Source of the DNA: Terrihalobacillus insolitus
GTDB taxonomy: Bacteria > Bacillota > Bacilli > Bacillales > Amphibacillaceae
Length of the DNA: 64,000 nucleotides
NCBI RefSeq assembly: GCF_028416575.1
Contig: NZ_JAMQKB010000004.1
Coordinates: forward strand, 96,176 to 160,175
Direction: 5' to 3'
A program made the translations under genes and the position numbers. The first letter of the stretch is position 1. The number at the start of each line of letters is the position of its first letter. The notes under the pieces were generated by a model, which made no database searches, was not told the origin of the DNA, and was given only the letters and a program-made list of their open reading frames with translations. Positions 26,488 to 36,661 of the stretch are shown piece by piece.

Positions 26488-27399
26488 TTGGCAGATTTGA
26501 ATCAACAGTTTTTATACTCTATTTTAATTATCACACTAGGCTATATTTTAAAAAGAACGAATATATTAAAAGAACATGATGGGGAAGGTTTAGCTAGAAT
26601 TATTTTTAATATTACGCTTCCAGCTTTAATTATTACTGCATTTCACGACATCGAAATAGACATATCCCTATTTCTACTAGTCATAATCGGAATCTTTTAT
26701 GGAATATTTGCTGCATTTTTGAGCTTGTACTTTTTTAGAAAAGAGAATAGAACAACAAAAGGTATGCTTAGCATGATGCTCCCAGGTTTTAATATTGGTC
26801 TTTTTGCATATCCGCTAGTAGAGGGGATTTGGGGAGATGAAGGGATCAAATACTTTGGGATGTTAGATGTTGGGAATGCGTTTATAGTGTTTGGTTTAAT
26901 ATATATCATCGGTGGCTTTTACTCGGCAGATAACGTCAAAATGAATGTAAAGTATGTAGTTGGTACGATGGCAAAGTCGATTCCATTAATGACCTACATG
27001 GTTGTTTTTTTATTAAATATTTTTGGCTTTTCGCTTCCGAAATTGGTATTGCAAACATCATCCATCATTTCTAATGCAAACATGCCGATGTCCTTGTTAT
27101 TACTCGGTATTTACTTGAATTTTACCTTTGACGAAACATACGCACGATTAATCAGAAAATTTCTAACCATTCGTTATGTGGTTGGGTTGAGTGTAGGCCT
27201 GATTTTTTACGTATTCCTACCTGTTGAGGATATGATCAAAAACACACTATTAATTGGACTTATACTTCCAGTTGCTACATCGGTTTTACCGTATTCGATC
27301 GAGTTTGGTTACAACCCAAAGTTTGCAGGGATGGTTTCTAATATAACACTCGTCATCAGTTTCCTTTTCATATGGGCAATGGCAAATATATTGATCTAA
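26488..27399 (+). CDS. AEC-family auxin-efflux-type permease
   Basis: This protein of about 303 residues has roughly ten hydrophobic segments in the two-half AEC arrangement; characteristic pieces are GLARIIFNITLPALI near the start and NANMPMSLLLLGIYL in the middle. The TTG at 26488 is chosen because AAGGAG lies at 26473-26478; the frame is open back to 26362. AEC proteins export or exchange organic acids such as malate. It is followed 20 bases later by a C45 peptidase gene, likely in the same transcript. Confidence 0.78.
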   Translation: MADLNQQFLYSILIITLGYILKRTNILKEHDGEGLARIIFNITLPALIITAFHDIEIDISLFLLVIIGIFYGIFAAFLSLYFFRKENRTTKGMLSMMLPGFNIGLFAYPLVEGIWGDEGIKYFGMLDVGNAFIVFGLIYIIGGFYSADNVKMNVKYVVGTMAKSIPLMTYMVVFLLNIFGFSLPKLVLQTSSIISNANMPMSLLLLGIYLNFTFDETYARLIRKFLTIRYVVGLSVGLIFYVFLPVEDMIKNTLLIGLILPVATSVLPYSIEFGYNPKFAGMVSNITLVISFLFIWAMANILI

Positions 27400-27418
27400 C
27401 AATGAAGGTGGACAAGGA

Positions 27419-28486
27419 ATGAAGCAAATATATAGTAATATCATACAATTTCGTGGAACACATTACGATTTTGGCTACATGCAAGGAAAACAGCTAAAAA
27501 ATTCACTTACCGTTTTGAACAGGGAGAAACAATGGAAGGTGAGAAAACCTCGCTTTTTAGTCGAAGAACAAGAAGCGAAAGACGCTATATCTAGGTTTGC
27601 GCCTGGTGTTTGGGAGGAACTTATTGGCATTCAGGATGGGCTTGAGTGGCCGATCGAACGGGTCTTAATGGAATTTGGTGGTTATCGATTAGACTATGTC
27701 CGTTCTGGTTGCTCCATTTTGACTGGGGCTGACTATCTTTTGCGAAACTATGATTATCATCCAAAAACATATGAAGGACGTTATGTCTTTTATCAACCAA
27801 CCGATCAGGGCTATGCCATGGTTGGACCAAGTCAGCGTGTGACAGGGCGATCAGATGGTATGAATGAAATGGGATTGGTAATGGGATACAATTTTATGCA
27901 TCGTAAACATCCGGGCGATGGATTTATATGCTGCATGATCGGGAGGCTCGTGTTAGAGAGCTGTGCAAATGTTGAGGAAGCAGTTACGATGTTAAAAGAA
28001 ATACCGCATCGGCATTCATTTAGCTATATTGTCTATGATAAGAGCGGCAAAACATATATCGTTGAGGCATCACCTAGAGGAGTGGAAGTTCGTCAATCTA
28101 CTGTATGTACCAATCACTTTGAAATCATGCAGAATGAAAATCGAAATCACTTATTGGATTCTATTCGACGAAAAGAATTAATCGAAAAAAAGCAAGAGGA
28201 CATGATAGATGCTTATGAAGCTTTTCGGCTTTTAAATGATACAGATAAAGGTGTTTTTTCGAAACAATATAGAAGCTGGGCAGGAACGATTCATACTTCC
28301 GCATACTTTCCACAACAAATGAAAACATGGATGGTACTCGGCGGTGATCAAGAGCCAAATGAATTTGATTTTATGCAATGGCTGACTGGTGAGGATATTA
28401 TTTTCGATCAAATTATGGGAGCGGTTGATACTAATTTGCCGTTTGTCCATATGGATGAGAATGCTAGTTGGGGAAGTAGAGGATAG
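27419..28486 (+). CDS. C45-family Ntn hydrolase (acyl-CoA:6-APA acyltransferase-like)
   Basis: This 355-residue protein belongs to the peptidase C45/acyltransferase family. These enzymes self-cleave before a Cys that becomes the N-terminal nucleophile; here Cys98 in RSGCSIL, followed by the family strings LLRNYDYHP and GRSDGMNEMGLVMGYNF. It probably hydrolyses an amide bond in a small acylated amine or peptide; the substrate is unknown. AAGGTGGA is the ribosome site. It is probably co-transcribed with the AEC permease, suggesting the permease handles its substrate or product. Confidence 0.8.
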   Translation: MKQIYSNIIQFRGTHYDFGYMQGKQLKNSLTVLNREKQWKVRKPRFLVEEQEAKDAISRFAPGVWEELIGIQDGLEWPIERVLMEFGGYRLDYVRSGCSILTGADYLLRNYDYHPKTYEGRYVFYQPTDQGYAMVGPSQRVTGRSDGMNEMGLVMGYNFMHRKHPGDGFICCMIGRLVLESCANVEEAVTMLKEIPHRHSFSYIVYDKSGKTYIVEASPRGVEVRQSTVCTNHFEIMQNENRNHLLDSIRRKELIEKKQEDMIDAYEAFRLLNDTDKGVFSKQYRSWAGTIHTSAYFPQQMKTWMVLGGDQEPNEFDFMQWLTGEDIIFDQIMGAVDTNLPFVHMDENASWGSRG

Positions 28487-28601
28487 ACAATAACGCAGCG
28501 GATGAGCAGATATAAAAGTAAGGGGAAATTTGTATTAGTTAAGTGTAACTATTTGAACATAGGCAGTGTTTCACTATTCAATAATTGCAAACATGAACAA
28601 C

Positions 28602-28634
28602 AAAGGCGAATTCCTATTCAGGAATTCGCCTTTT
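28602..28634 (-). terminator. Terminator of the cold-shock gene
   Basis: AAAGGCGAATTCCT pairs with AGGAATTCGCCTTT across a four-base loop; on the minus strand it is followed by a T-rich GTTGTT run. Confidence 0.75.
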
Positions 28635-28649
28635 AAATGTTAGTTGAAA

Positions 28650-28850
28650 TTAGTTCTTTTCAACGTTTGCAGCTTGTGGTCCACGGTTGCCTTCTTCAAT
28701 ATCAAATGTTACACTTTGACCTTCTTCAAGTGTTTTAAAGCCTTCGCCTTGGATAGCAGAGAAATGAACGAATACATCGTCTTGTCCTTCTACTTCAATA
28801 AATCCAAAACCTTTGTCTGCGTTAAACCATTTTACTGTACCTTGTGCCAT
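28650..28850 (-). CDS. Cold-shock RNA chaperone (CspB family)
   Basis: This 66-residue single OB-fold protein has the RNA-binding motifs KGFGFIEV (RNP1) and VFVHF (RNP2). It binds single-stranded RNA and DNA and melts mRNA structure at low temperature. A GAGGAAAAG ribosome site precedes the ATG. The gene has an unusually long leader (about 117 bases) from the promoter at 28974-29001, typical of cold-shock mRNAs whose leader controls stability and translation. It cannot be assigned to cspB, cspC or cspD by sight. Confidence 0.95.
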   Translation of the reverse strand: MAQGTVKWFNADKGFGFIEVEGQDDVFVHFSAIQGEGFKTLEEGQSVTFDIEEGNRGPQAANVEKN

Positions 28851-28973
28851 CTAACTTTTCCTCCTAGTGTGGATTCTCCACACACATGTATTACTATTCT
28901 TGCTCTTGCCTCAAAACGAAAACTTTACGTTGCGTTAACTTGAAGTGTTTATCGAACAAAATAGCTAATTTTT

Positions 28974-29001
28974 ATTCTAACACATTACGTTAAAATGTCA
29001 A
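28974..29001 (-). promoter_or_regulatory. Promoter of the cold-shock gene
   Basis: On the minus strand TTGACA and TAGAAT are spaced by 16 bases. Transcription would start near 28967, leaving a leader of about 117 bases with several short inverted repeats. The remaining stretch to 29258 is AT-rich upstream DNA of the GntR gene with no other clear signal. Confidence 0.7.
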
Positions 29002-29258
29002 ATAGTTAATTGAATTTTTTTCGAGGCTTTTTTGTCAAAGTGAATGGGACAAAGACAATCTTTGTTATTTATTTTAACTATTTCACTTATCAGTTATTCC
29101 AATAATCAATTTGTTCAGAAAATATTGAAAAATAAGAGGTTATATAGTTATACTAATGTTAAAGAAATAAATGTAACCCTATTCCAATAGTGGTAATCTA
29201 ACTTCGTCTATCCATCATTTAAATATGCTTACAAAAAAAGAAGTGGGGGTCTTCACTC

Positions 29259-29981
29259 ATGTCACTTAATTACAAAAATCCTGTTCCACTTCACTTTCAA
29301 CTAAAGGAAGATTTAGAGAAAAAAATTCTGGAGGGGGAATACAAAGATAAAATTCCGAGTGAAAGGGAAATAATGGAACAGTATTCGGTTAGCCGAAGCA
29401 CAGTGCGAGAGGCTATTAACCAGTTAGTTCGTGAAGGTATTTTGGAAAAGAAACATGGTAAAGGTACTTTTATTTCATTTAAACCAATTCAAGATTGGTT
29501 AGGTTCCTTAAGTAGTACTACGGAAACCATTCAAGGGATGGGTATGAAGCCTGGGGCGAAATTAGTTGATCATGGGATTATTGAGTCATCCGATTCGATC
29601 GCTACCTTAACTGGACTCAACACTACTTATTTCATTAAAAGAATTCGTTATGCAGACGATATACCAATCGCGATCGAAAACCAATACTACCCAGTTGATA
29701 TTGGCGAAAAACTTGTGAAATATGACATAGATAAAGCAACCCTTTATGATCTGCTTGAAGAAGAGCTAGGGATCAAGTTTGCGGATGCAGAACAAATCAT
29801 AACGAGTGGGCATTTCCAAGAAAAAGACGCAAATTATTTAGGGATATCGCCAACTTCGTGTGCATTAATTATTAATCGGATGATCTATGATAACGATGGA
29901 AATATTGTTGAATACCAGGAAGGATTTTATCGCTCCGATATGTATTCATTTTCCATCAATTTATCAAGAAAAAATAGCTAG
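29259..29981 (+). CDS. GntR/HutC-family regulator, probably of taurine catabolism
   Basis: This 240-residue repressor has an N-terminal winged helix (IPSEREIMEQYSVSRSTVREAINQLVREG, residues about 30-60, given in family form) and a C-terminal UTRA ligand-binding domain (about 95-235). GTGGGGG precedes the ATG. It is the first gene of a collinear set with ald, tpa, a LysR gene and xsc, so it likely responds to taurine or an intermediate. A palindrome TGACGTCA (30013-30020) in the gap before ald is a possible binding site. Confidence 0.8.
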   Translation: MSLNYKNPVPLHFQLKEDLEKKILEGEYKDKIPSEREIMEQYSVSRSTVREAINQLVREGILEKKHGKGTFISFKPIQDWLGSLSSTTETIQGMGMKPGAKLVDHGIIESSDSIATLTGLNTTYFIKRIRYADDIPIAIENQYYPVDIGEKLVKYDIDKATLYDLLEEELGIKFADAEQIITSGHFQEKDANYLGISPTSCALIINRMIYDNDGNIVEYQEGFYRSDMYSFSINLSRKNS

Positions 29982-30076
29982 TCAGCTTTTGTTTTAACTG
30001 GTCCGAACAACATGACGTCACGATTTCATTATAGTGATTTTTCAAACTTATTAAAATAAAAAAGGAGTGAGGAGAA

Positions 30077-31213
30077 ATGATTATAGGAATACCCAAGGAA
30101 ATGAAAAATAATGAAAATAGAGTTGCGATCACACCCGCTGGGATAACCGCATTTAAAGATGCAGGTCACGAAGTTTGGCTAGAAAAGAGTGCTGGAGTTG
30201 GAAGTGGGATTTCTGATCAGGAGTTTCGGGATGCTGGTGCTGAAATCATGATGTCACCAAAAGATGTGTGGTCTGCTGACATGGTCATGAAAGTTAAAGA
30301 ACCTCAGTTAGAGGAATATCAATACTTTCGTGAAGGATTAATTCTTTTTACCTACTTGCACCTTGCTGCAGAAACGGAACTTGCAGAAGCGCTATTAGAG
30401 AGTAAGGTGATATCGATTGCATATGAGACCATTCAGTTAGACAATGGTGCGCTTCCGCTATTAACGCCAATGAGTGAGGTAGCTGGCAGAATGTCTGTTC
30501 AAATTGGTGCGCAATTTCTGGAAAAAGCGAAAGGTGGAAAAGGAACCCTCTTAGGCGGTGTGCCAGGTGTCATGCCTGGAAATGTTGTTATCATTGGTGG
30601 CGGTATCGTAGGAACCAATGCTGCTAAGATGGCGATCGGATTAGGGGCGAATGTAACATTACTAGACATTAACCCTACCCGTTTAAGAGAATTGGATAAT
30701 CAGTTTAACGGTCAAATCAATACGGTAATGTCGAATCAATTCAATATTGCAGAGGCTGTAAAAAAAGCAGATTTGCTAATCGGGGCCGTCTTAATTCCTG
30801 GGGCCAAAGCGCCACAACTCGTTGTAGAAGACATGGTAAAAACGATGGAAGAAGGTTCCGTGATTGTGGATGTAGCTATTGACCAAGGTGGATCAATTGA
30901 GACCGCAAATCAAATTTCTACACATGATAATCCAACATATGTCAAACATGGTGTCATTCATTATGCAGTTGCAAATATTCCTGGAGCTGTATCACGTACT
31001 TCCACATATGCGTTAACAAATGTAACGAACCAATATGGAGTATTACTAGCAAACAAAGGGTATAAGCAAGCAGCAATCGAGAATAAGGCGTTGGCTAAAG
31101 GCTTTAATACGATGAAAGGCTATGTCACCCACGCAGCAGTGGCTAAAGCCTTAGGATTAGGGTGTGAGTCAGTGGAGTCCTTACTAAAGGACGTTGCTGT
31201 TGCTTCATCATAG
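30077..31213 (+). CDS. ald: Alanine dehydrogenase Ald
   Basis: This 378-residue NAD-dependent enzyme interconverts L-alanine and pyruvate plus ammonia. The N-terminal signature [14 protein letters not shown] (residues 3-16), the active-site LHLA (His96 region) and the NAD motif [11 protein letters not shown] are present. In this cluster it regenerates pyruvate from the alanine made by taurine-pyruvate aminotransferase and releases the amino nitrogen. AAAGGAGTGAGGAG precedes the ATG; tpa begins 37 bases after its stop. Confidence 0.95.
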   Translation: MIIGIPKEMKNNENRVAITPAGITAFKDAGHEVWLEKSAGVGSGISDQEFRDAGAEIMMSPKDVWSADMVMKVKEPQLEEYQYFREGLILFTYLHLAAETELAEALLESKVISIAYETIQLDNGALPLLTPMSEVAGRMSVQIGAQFLEKAKGGKGTLLGGVPGVMPGNVVIIGGGIVGTNAAKMAIGLGANVTLLDINPTRLRELDNQFNGQINTVMSNQFNIAEAVKKADLLIGAVLIPGAKAPQLVVEDMVKTMEEGSVIVDVAIDQGGSIETANQISTHDNPTYVKHGVIHYAVANIPGAVSRTSTYALTNVTNQYGVLLANKGYKQAAIENKALAKGFNTMKGYVTHAAVAKALGLGCESVESLLKDVAVASS

Positions 31214-31250
31214 ATAGTTTAAGATTTCTATACAAGGGAGGATGAGTACG

Positions 31251-32609
31251 GTGAGTTTAGAACTTGAAAGAGAAAGTTTGGCTAAAAAGGATACAGATCA
31301 CCTTTGGCATGCAATGCATCGTCATGTGGAAAACCAAACACCGACCATTGCAGAATCTGGTGAAGGTTCATGGTTTACAGATGTTGATGGAAACAGATAT
31401 TTAGATGGTGTATCAGGATTATGGTGTTTAAATTTAGGACATGGCCGTCAAGAAATTGTTGACGCAGCTGCTGAACAGATGAAAAAGTTAACCTATTTTC
31501 CGCTGACGATGAGTCATACCCCAGCTATTGAATTATCGGCAAAAATCAGCGAACTTTTGGGTGGTTCGTATAAAACTTTCTTTTCAAACAGTGGCTCTGA
31601 GGCAAATGAAAGTGCGTTTAAGATTGCACGTCAATATCACAATCAAAATGGCAACCCTGGTAAATACAAATTCATTTCAAGATACCGAGCCTATCATGGG
31701 ACAACATTAGGGGCATTAAGTGCCACAGCCCAAGCAAATCGTAGGGCAAAATATGACCCAGGTGTACCAGGATTTCTTCATACACCACCACCATATAGCT
31801 ATCGCAGCCTTGTCGGTGGAAATAAAGAGGAAAGTGATCTCATCACAGCAGAAATGCTTGATCAGATGATCACTTGGGAAGGTGCAGAAACTGTTGCGGG
31901 CGTTATTATGGAACCATTTATTTCTGGTGGTGGTGTCATTGTCCCGTCTAAAGCATATTTAACACGAGTTGCAGAGATTTGTAGAAAGCATGATGTTCTA
32001 TTAATCATGGATGAGGTTGTTTCTGGATTTGGACGTACAGGGAAAATGTTTGGTTTTATGCACTCAGAAGATGTAGAACCAGATATTGTAACGATGGCAA
32101 AGGGACTAACAAGTGGCTACTTACCATTAGGAGCAACTGCAGTTAAATCTGAAATCTATACGAAATTTAAAGAAATCGGCGAAAATAGTCATTTCCGACA
32201 CGTTTCCACTTATGGTGGCCATCCAGCGTCATGTGCGGTAGCTTTAAAAAATATTGAAATAATTGAAAAAGAAAATATCGTAAATCGAGTGCATGAACTT
32301 GGTGAATCAATTTTGGGTCAACTAAAAGAACTGATTGAACACGAAAATGTAGGGGAAATCAGGAATGTTGGATTCCTTTATGGCATTGAAATGGTAGAGG
32401 ATAAGCAAACAAAAACACCAATTTCAGATAAACGGATATCATCAATCATTGCCAAATGTAAACAAAATGGACTAATAATCGGACGAAACGGTGATACCGT
32501 GCCTGGATATAACAACGTGCTAATTATTGCACCACCTTTATCCTCAACTGAAGAAGATTTAGAGTTTCTAGTAAACACTCTAAAATCCGCATTCTATGAT
32601 GTGAAATAA
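31251..32609 (+). CDS. tpa: Taurine-pyruvate aminotransferase Tpa
   Basis: This class III PLP aminotransferase of 452 residues transfers the amino group of taurine to pyruvate, giving sulfoacetaldehyde and alanine. Visible features are the phosphate-binding SGSEANESAFK, the Asp of MDEVVSGFGRTG, and the PLP lysine in TMAKGLTSGYLPLG. GTG 31251 is preferred over ATG 31242 because AAGGGAGG runs right up to the latter. The neighbouring Ald and Xsc make taurine the best substrate among class III possibilities (beta-alanine and putrescine enzymes are relatives). Confidence 0.88.
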   Translation: MSLELERESLAKKDTDHLWHAMHRHVENQTPTIAESGEGSWFTDVDGNRYLDGVSGLWCLNLGHGRQEIVDAAAEQMKKLTYFPLTMSHTPAIELSAKISELLGGSYKTFFSNSGSEANESAFKIARQYHNQNGNPGKYKFISRYRAYHGTTLGALSATAQANRRAKYDPGVPGFLHTPPPYSYRSLVGGNKEESDLITAEMLDQMITWEGAETVAGVIMEPFISGGGVIVPSKAYLTRVAEICRKHDVLLIMDEVVSGFGRTGKMFGFMHSEDVEPDIVTMAKGLTSGYLPLGATAVKSEIYTKFKEIGENSHFRHVSTYGGHPASCAVALKNIEIIEKENIVNRVHELGESILGQLKELIEHENVGEIRNVGFLYGIEMVEDKQTKTPISDKRISSIIAKCKQNGLIIGRNGDTVPGYNNVLIIAPPLSSTEEDLEFLVNTLKSAFYDVK

Positions 32610-32664
32610 AATAATCTGTTAAAAATCGTAAACAGGAGGAAGCATCATAGGAAGGGGAGTGAAT

Positions 32665-33576
32665 ATGAACTATGAGAAGCTAAAAACGTTTATCACAGTT
32701 GCAGATAAAAAAAGTTTTTCTGAAGCTGCTAAATTACTGTATCTATCCCAACCAACAATCACATCCCAGGTAAAAGCACTCGAGGAACACCTAAATACAA
32801 CTTTGTTTGAAAGAACTACAAAGCAGGTTCAACTAACACAGGCTGCTCAAGTTTTGTACCGATACGCCAAAGAAATTATCCGATTAAGCGAAATGGCTGA
32901 AAAGGAAATTATCAGCATGTCGGATCACGTTTATGGTGACCTTGAAATCGCATGTAGTTTAACAATTGGAGAAAACGTTCTTCCTCAAATTTTGGGTGCG
33001 TTTAGAGAAGCGTATCCTCTGATAAAAATGAGTGTGGATATTACAAATACAACCCAAATTTTGCAAAAGGTGAAAGACCATGTCTTGGATCTTGGCCTAA
33101 TTGAGGCACCAATAGAAGATCCTGAACTATATCTGGAACCTTTTCTAGAAGATGAACTCGTTTTAGTAGCCACACCACACTATTTTGAAAAGGAAAAAAC
33201 GATGGTTACGTTGGAAGAATTAAAAGTTCTTCCACTCGTATTACGAGAAAAAGGGTCTGGTACTCGTACTGTAATGAATCAACATTTAATAAATAGCGGA
33301 TTAAATCCATCCAATCTAAATGTTGTACTTGAACTAGGGAGTACGGAAGCTGTGAAATCGGCGGTCGAATCAGAATTAGGTCTTTCTATTATTTCTAAAA
33401 GCGCAATAAAGAAGGAGTTGCAATTAGGTTTGATAAAGACCTATCAGATTCAGGATATATTTTTTACAAGAAATTTTTATATTGTATACCATAGGGAAGC
33501 CGTGTTGAAGTCTACAGTTGACGTGTTCCTACATGCAATTAGATGCATATCAAAAGAACCAACTCTTACACCATAA
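32665..33576 (+). CDS. LysR-family regulator (CysB/CysL-like) in the taurine cluster
   Basis: This 303-residue activator has an N-terminal winged helix (FSEAAKLLYLSQPTITSQVKALEE, positions about 17-40, given in family form) and a periplasmic-binding-like effector domain. GAAGGGGA precedes ATG 32665. It lies between tpa and xsc on the same strand, an unusual place for a LysR gene, which is normally divergent from its targets. It may control xsc or couple the pathway to sulfur supply. Confidence 0.82.
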   Translation: MNYEKLKTFITVADKKSFSEAAKLLYLSQPTITSQVKALEEHLNTTLFERTTKQVQLTQAAQVLYRYAKEIIRLSEMAEKEIISMSDHVYGDLEIACSLTIGENVLPQILGAFREAYPLIKMSVDITNTTQILQKVKDHVLDLGLIEAPIEDPELYLEPFLEDELVLVATPHYFEKEKTMVTLEELKVLPLVLREKGSGTRTVMNQHLINSGLNPSNLNVVLELGSTEAVKSAVESELGLSIISKSAIKKELQLGLIKTYQIQDIFFTRNFYIVYHREAVLKSTVDVFLHAIRCISKEPTLTP

Positions 33577-33663
33577 GAACAATTGGAAATCAAAACTTTC
33601 CTTATAGTGATGAACATCGATGAGTACGTGATTTACTAGAATAAATTATAGGAGGTATTTAAA

Positions 33664-35442
33664 ATGGCAAAAACAGAAACAGAAGTGAAGCAAGTAAAAG
33701 GTCAAAAGGTCAAAATGACACCAAGCGAAGCGATCGTAGAAACACTAGTTGCAGAAGGAGTAAAAGAAGTTTATGGAATCTTAGGGTCTGCATTTATGGA
33801 TATGCTCGATTTACTTCCAACGGCTGGAATTCGTTTCTTGCCAGTACGTCATGAACAAACAACAGCCCATATGGCAGATGCCTATACGCGTGTGACAGGA
33901 ATAGCTGGTGTAGTCGTTGGTCAAAATGGCCCTGGGATTACAAATATGGTAACTTCAGTGGCAGCAGCCAATCAAGCACATACTCCTATGGTGGTCATTT
34001 CACCGTCAGCAGGTACGCCAACCGTTGGGTGGGATGGTTTCCAAGAATGTAATCAAGTATCTGTATTTGAGGACATTACGAAAGAAACGGTTCGAGTGAC
34101 ACATGTTAGCCGTGTAGCAGACTGTTTGCGTACAGCATTCCGAATTGCGTATGCGGAACGTGGCCCAGTATTGTTTGATATCCCCCGTGATTACTTTTAC
34201 GGAGAACTAGAAGATAAAATTTTGGAACCTTATCAGTACCGTACAGATTCTCGCGGAAGTGGCGACACTACACAGTTAGATCATGCAGTTGAACTACTAA
34301 AAAGCGCAGAATATCCAGTAATTATTTCCGGTCGAGGAACAGTGGATTCTGACGGGATTGAAGAAGTAAAAGGAATTGCTGAACTTCTTACGGCTCCTGT
34401 GGCAGTTTCCTATATGCATAATGATGCGTTTCCAGATAATCATCCATTAGCGGTAGGCCCAATTGGATATATGGGATCAAAAGCAGCTATGAACACGTTG
34501 AAAAAAGCGGATGTTGTGCTCGCTATCGGCACAAGGTTATCCGTGTTCGGTACGCTACCTTGTTATGACATTGATTATTTTCCGAAAAAAGCAAAAATCA
34601 TTCAAGTCGATATTAATCCGCGGAATATTGCGCGTACACATCCAATTGAAGTTGGCTTGATCGCCGATGCAAAGGCAGCAAGTGCCGAACTTTTAAAACG
34701 CTTAAAAGAACAAGTACCAAATCCTGAGCAAAAGACAGATCGCCTTCAAGAAGTTACGAGTGTAAAGGAAAAATGGGAAGAGGAACTCGTCTCATTAGCC
34801 ATGGTAGATGGAAACCCAATAAATCCTCGTCGTGCATTACTAGAGTTGATGAAAGCAGTGCCAGAGGGAACAATGATATCAACAGATATTGGAAATGTCT
34901 CTTCTACAGCCAATGCATATCTGAAATTCAACCAGGGACGTAAGCATATTGCAGCACTCACATTTGGAAACACGGGATTTGCTTATCCTGCTGCATTGGG
35001 AGCGAAATTGGGTGATCCGAATAGTCCAGCCGTTGCAATTATCGGCGATGGTGCATGGGGAATGAGCTTGCACGAAGTAAGTACAGCTGTTGAACAAAAT
35101 ATTCCAGTCGTCGCTTGTGTGTTCAATAATAACGCATGGTGTGCAGAGAAGAAGAACCAAGTAGATTACTATAATAATCGTTTTGTCGGTGCAGACATTG
35201 ATTCACCTGATTTTGCTGAAGTAGCCAGATCAATGGGGGCACAAGGATACCGAGTAGATAAACCAGAGGATGTTGGTCCAGTAATCGCGGAAGCAATCAA
35301 ATCCAATAAGCCAACTGTTATCGACATCCAGGTAGACGGAACTCAATTGGCTCCACCATTTAGAAAAGACGCATTAAAAATGCCAACACGTCACTTGCCT
35401 AAATATAAACATCTAGATTTTGAAAACTGGGGCAAAGAATAG
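33664..35442 (+). CDS. xsc: Sulfoacetaldehyde acetyltransferase Xsc
   Basis: This 592-residue thiamine-diphosphate enzyme converts sulfoacetaldehyde and phosphate into sulfite and acetyl phosphate. The N-terminal domain has the catalytic Glu in [14 protein letters not shown]; the C-terminal ThDP motif begins [11 protein letters not shown] and ends [13 protein letters not shown], a string distinctive for Xsc. AGGAGG precedes the ATG. It completes the Tpa-Ald-Xsc taurine route. No phosphate acetyltransferase gene is nearby, so acetyl phosphate must be handled by enzymes elsewhere. Confidence 0.95.
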   Translation: MAKTETEVKQVKGQKVKMTPSEAIVETLVAEGVKEVYGILGSAFMDMLDLLPTAGIRFLPVRHEQTTAHMADAYTRVTGIAGVVVGQNGPGITNMVTSVAAANQAHTPMVVISPSAGTPTVGWDGFQECNQVSVFEDITKETVRVTHVSRVADCLRTAFRIAYAERGPVLFDIPRDYFYGELEDKILEPYQYRTDSRGSGDTTQLDHAVELLKSAEYPVIISGRGTVDSDGIEEVKGIAELLTAPVAVSYMHNDAFPDNHPLAVGPIGYMGSKAAMNTLKKADVVLAIGTRLSVFGTLPCYDIDYFPKKAKIIQVDINPRNIARTHPIEVGLIADAKAASAELLKRLKEQVPNPEQKTDRLQEVTSVKEKWEEELVSLAMVDGNPINPRRALLELMKAVPEGTMISTDIGNVSSTANAYLKFNQGRKHIAALTFGNTGFAYPAALGAKLGDPNSPAVAIIGDGAWGMSLHEVSTAVEQNIPVVACVFNNNAWCAEKKNQVDYYNNRFVGADIDSPDFAEVARSMGAQGYRVDKPEDVGPVIAEAIKSNKPTVIDIQVDGTQLAPPFRKDALKMPTRHLPKYKHLDFENWGKE

Positions 35443-35544
35443 AATTACGATCGTTTAAAAAGGTGAACTAGGAAGATCGCGAAAAAGCGATTTGAAGAGT
35501 AACGGGTTGACTTCAGAGGTGCAAACAATTAAATAGCATCGAAA

Positions 35545-35588
35545 AACACACGAGGTTTCTCATATTAGATCTCGTGTGTGTTTTTTTG
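35545..35588 (+). terminator. Terminator of xsc
   Basis: AACACACGAG pairs with CTCGTGTGTGTT, followed by a run of seven Ts. The rest of 35443-35769 shows no gene or other signal. Confidence 0.9.
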
Positions 35589-35769
35589 TTGTATTATCTA
35601 TTGAAATAGTAAAACTACCGTTGTACGAGAAATTGTCTAACGGTTTCCATCTGGCAGTCCTACAGTTTTGTGAAATTTAATCCAAGACCATAGCTCATGC
35701 TTTTAAACCTCTTAAAGATTTATAGACGTGGGACAGCATATATAAAAGTATAATGTTCGATGCAGGCTT

Positions 35770-36405
35770 CTACCTTTTTTTTAGATGATTATTTCTGCTT
35801 TCTTGCATAATGGAACGTACAGAGAGCGTGTTGATTCTTTGTTCATGGTCTTCCAAGGTAATCCTTAATTCGTCTGTTTTCACATCAATATGCTTTGTGA
35901 TTTCCTCAAAATAGGGTCCTAGTCCATTAATAAGGTTATCCTTTAAGGCTGTTTGACCTTGTTGTAATTTGTCTTGACCTTGCTGTAGTTTGTCTTGTCC
36001 GTGTTGTAATTTGTCTTGTCCTATCTGCAAATTCACTAGCTTATTATCAAATTCCTCTTGTCCCAACTGCAAATTCACTAGCTTATTATCAAATTCCTCT
36101 TGTCCTTTCTGCAAATTCACTAGCTTATTATCAAATTCCTCTTGTCCCATCCGCAAATTCACTAGCTTATTATCAAATTCCTCTTGTCCCAACTGCAAAT
36201 TCACTAGCTTATTATCAAATTCCTCTTGTCCCAACTGCAAATTCACTAGCTTATTATCAAATTCCTCTTGTCCCAACTGCAAATTCACTAGTTTATTATC
36301 AAATTCCTCTTGTCCTTTCTGCAAGCGATTGAGCTGGGAAAGTACACCATTTTGTCATTTCTCTAAACCATCTAATTTGCTTAAAATAGAATCTAATTTT
36401 TCCAC
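35770..36405 (-). pseudogene. Coiled-coil tandem-repeat protein gene interrupted by an in-frame UGA
   Basis: From residue-level reading, the frame begins at GTG 36405 (VEKLDSILSKLDGLEK) just behind AAGGAGG, then meets TGA at 36355-36357, and continues in the same frame to 35770. The downstream part has seven tandem copies of the 14-residue unit GQEEFDNKLVNLQL (42 bp each, nearly identical) followed by three heptads of the type GQDKLQQ and a charged helical tail. The whole would be a rod-like coiled coil. Translation of the repeat part alone would need a TTG start (LQKGQEEF) without a ribosome site. Either a nonsense mutation or stop-codon readthrough is possible. Function is unknown. Confidence 0.75.
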
Positions 36406-36604
36406 GGCAGATGCCTCCTTAATTATATTTCAATTATATCATGTAATCATTGTGCCAGCCTAAAAGTAAAAATCAGAAAGTGAGCATAGAAATAATATGA
36501 ATAGCTTATTTTATCATGTTGAAAAAGTGATATTTTTATAGTTGCAAAAAGCTTGTCATATCAAAAATCGTCAAAAAAATGGTTTATTTATATAAAAAAA
36601 GAAA

Positions 36605-36630
36605 GTACCCTGCTAAGAAGGAGGGTACTG
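36605..36630 (-). terminator. Terminator of the permease gene
   Basis: AGTACCCT/AGGGTACT hairpin; on the minus strand it is followed by TTCTTTTTTT. It lies 32 bases past the permease stop. Confidence 0.8.
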
Positions 36631-36661
36631 TTGCTCAATTAGAGGTTGATTGAGTGCCATA

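Noticed and set aside
35990..36463. Plus-strand ORF with regular Cys repeats (SCPNCKFTSLLSN units)
   Set aside because: It is the antisense reading of the 42-bp coiled-coil repeats; the minus strand has the ribosome site and sensible heptads.
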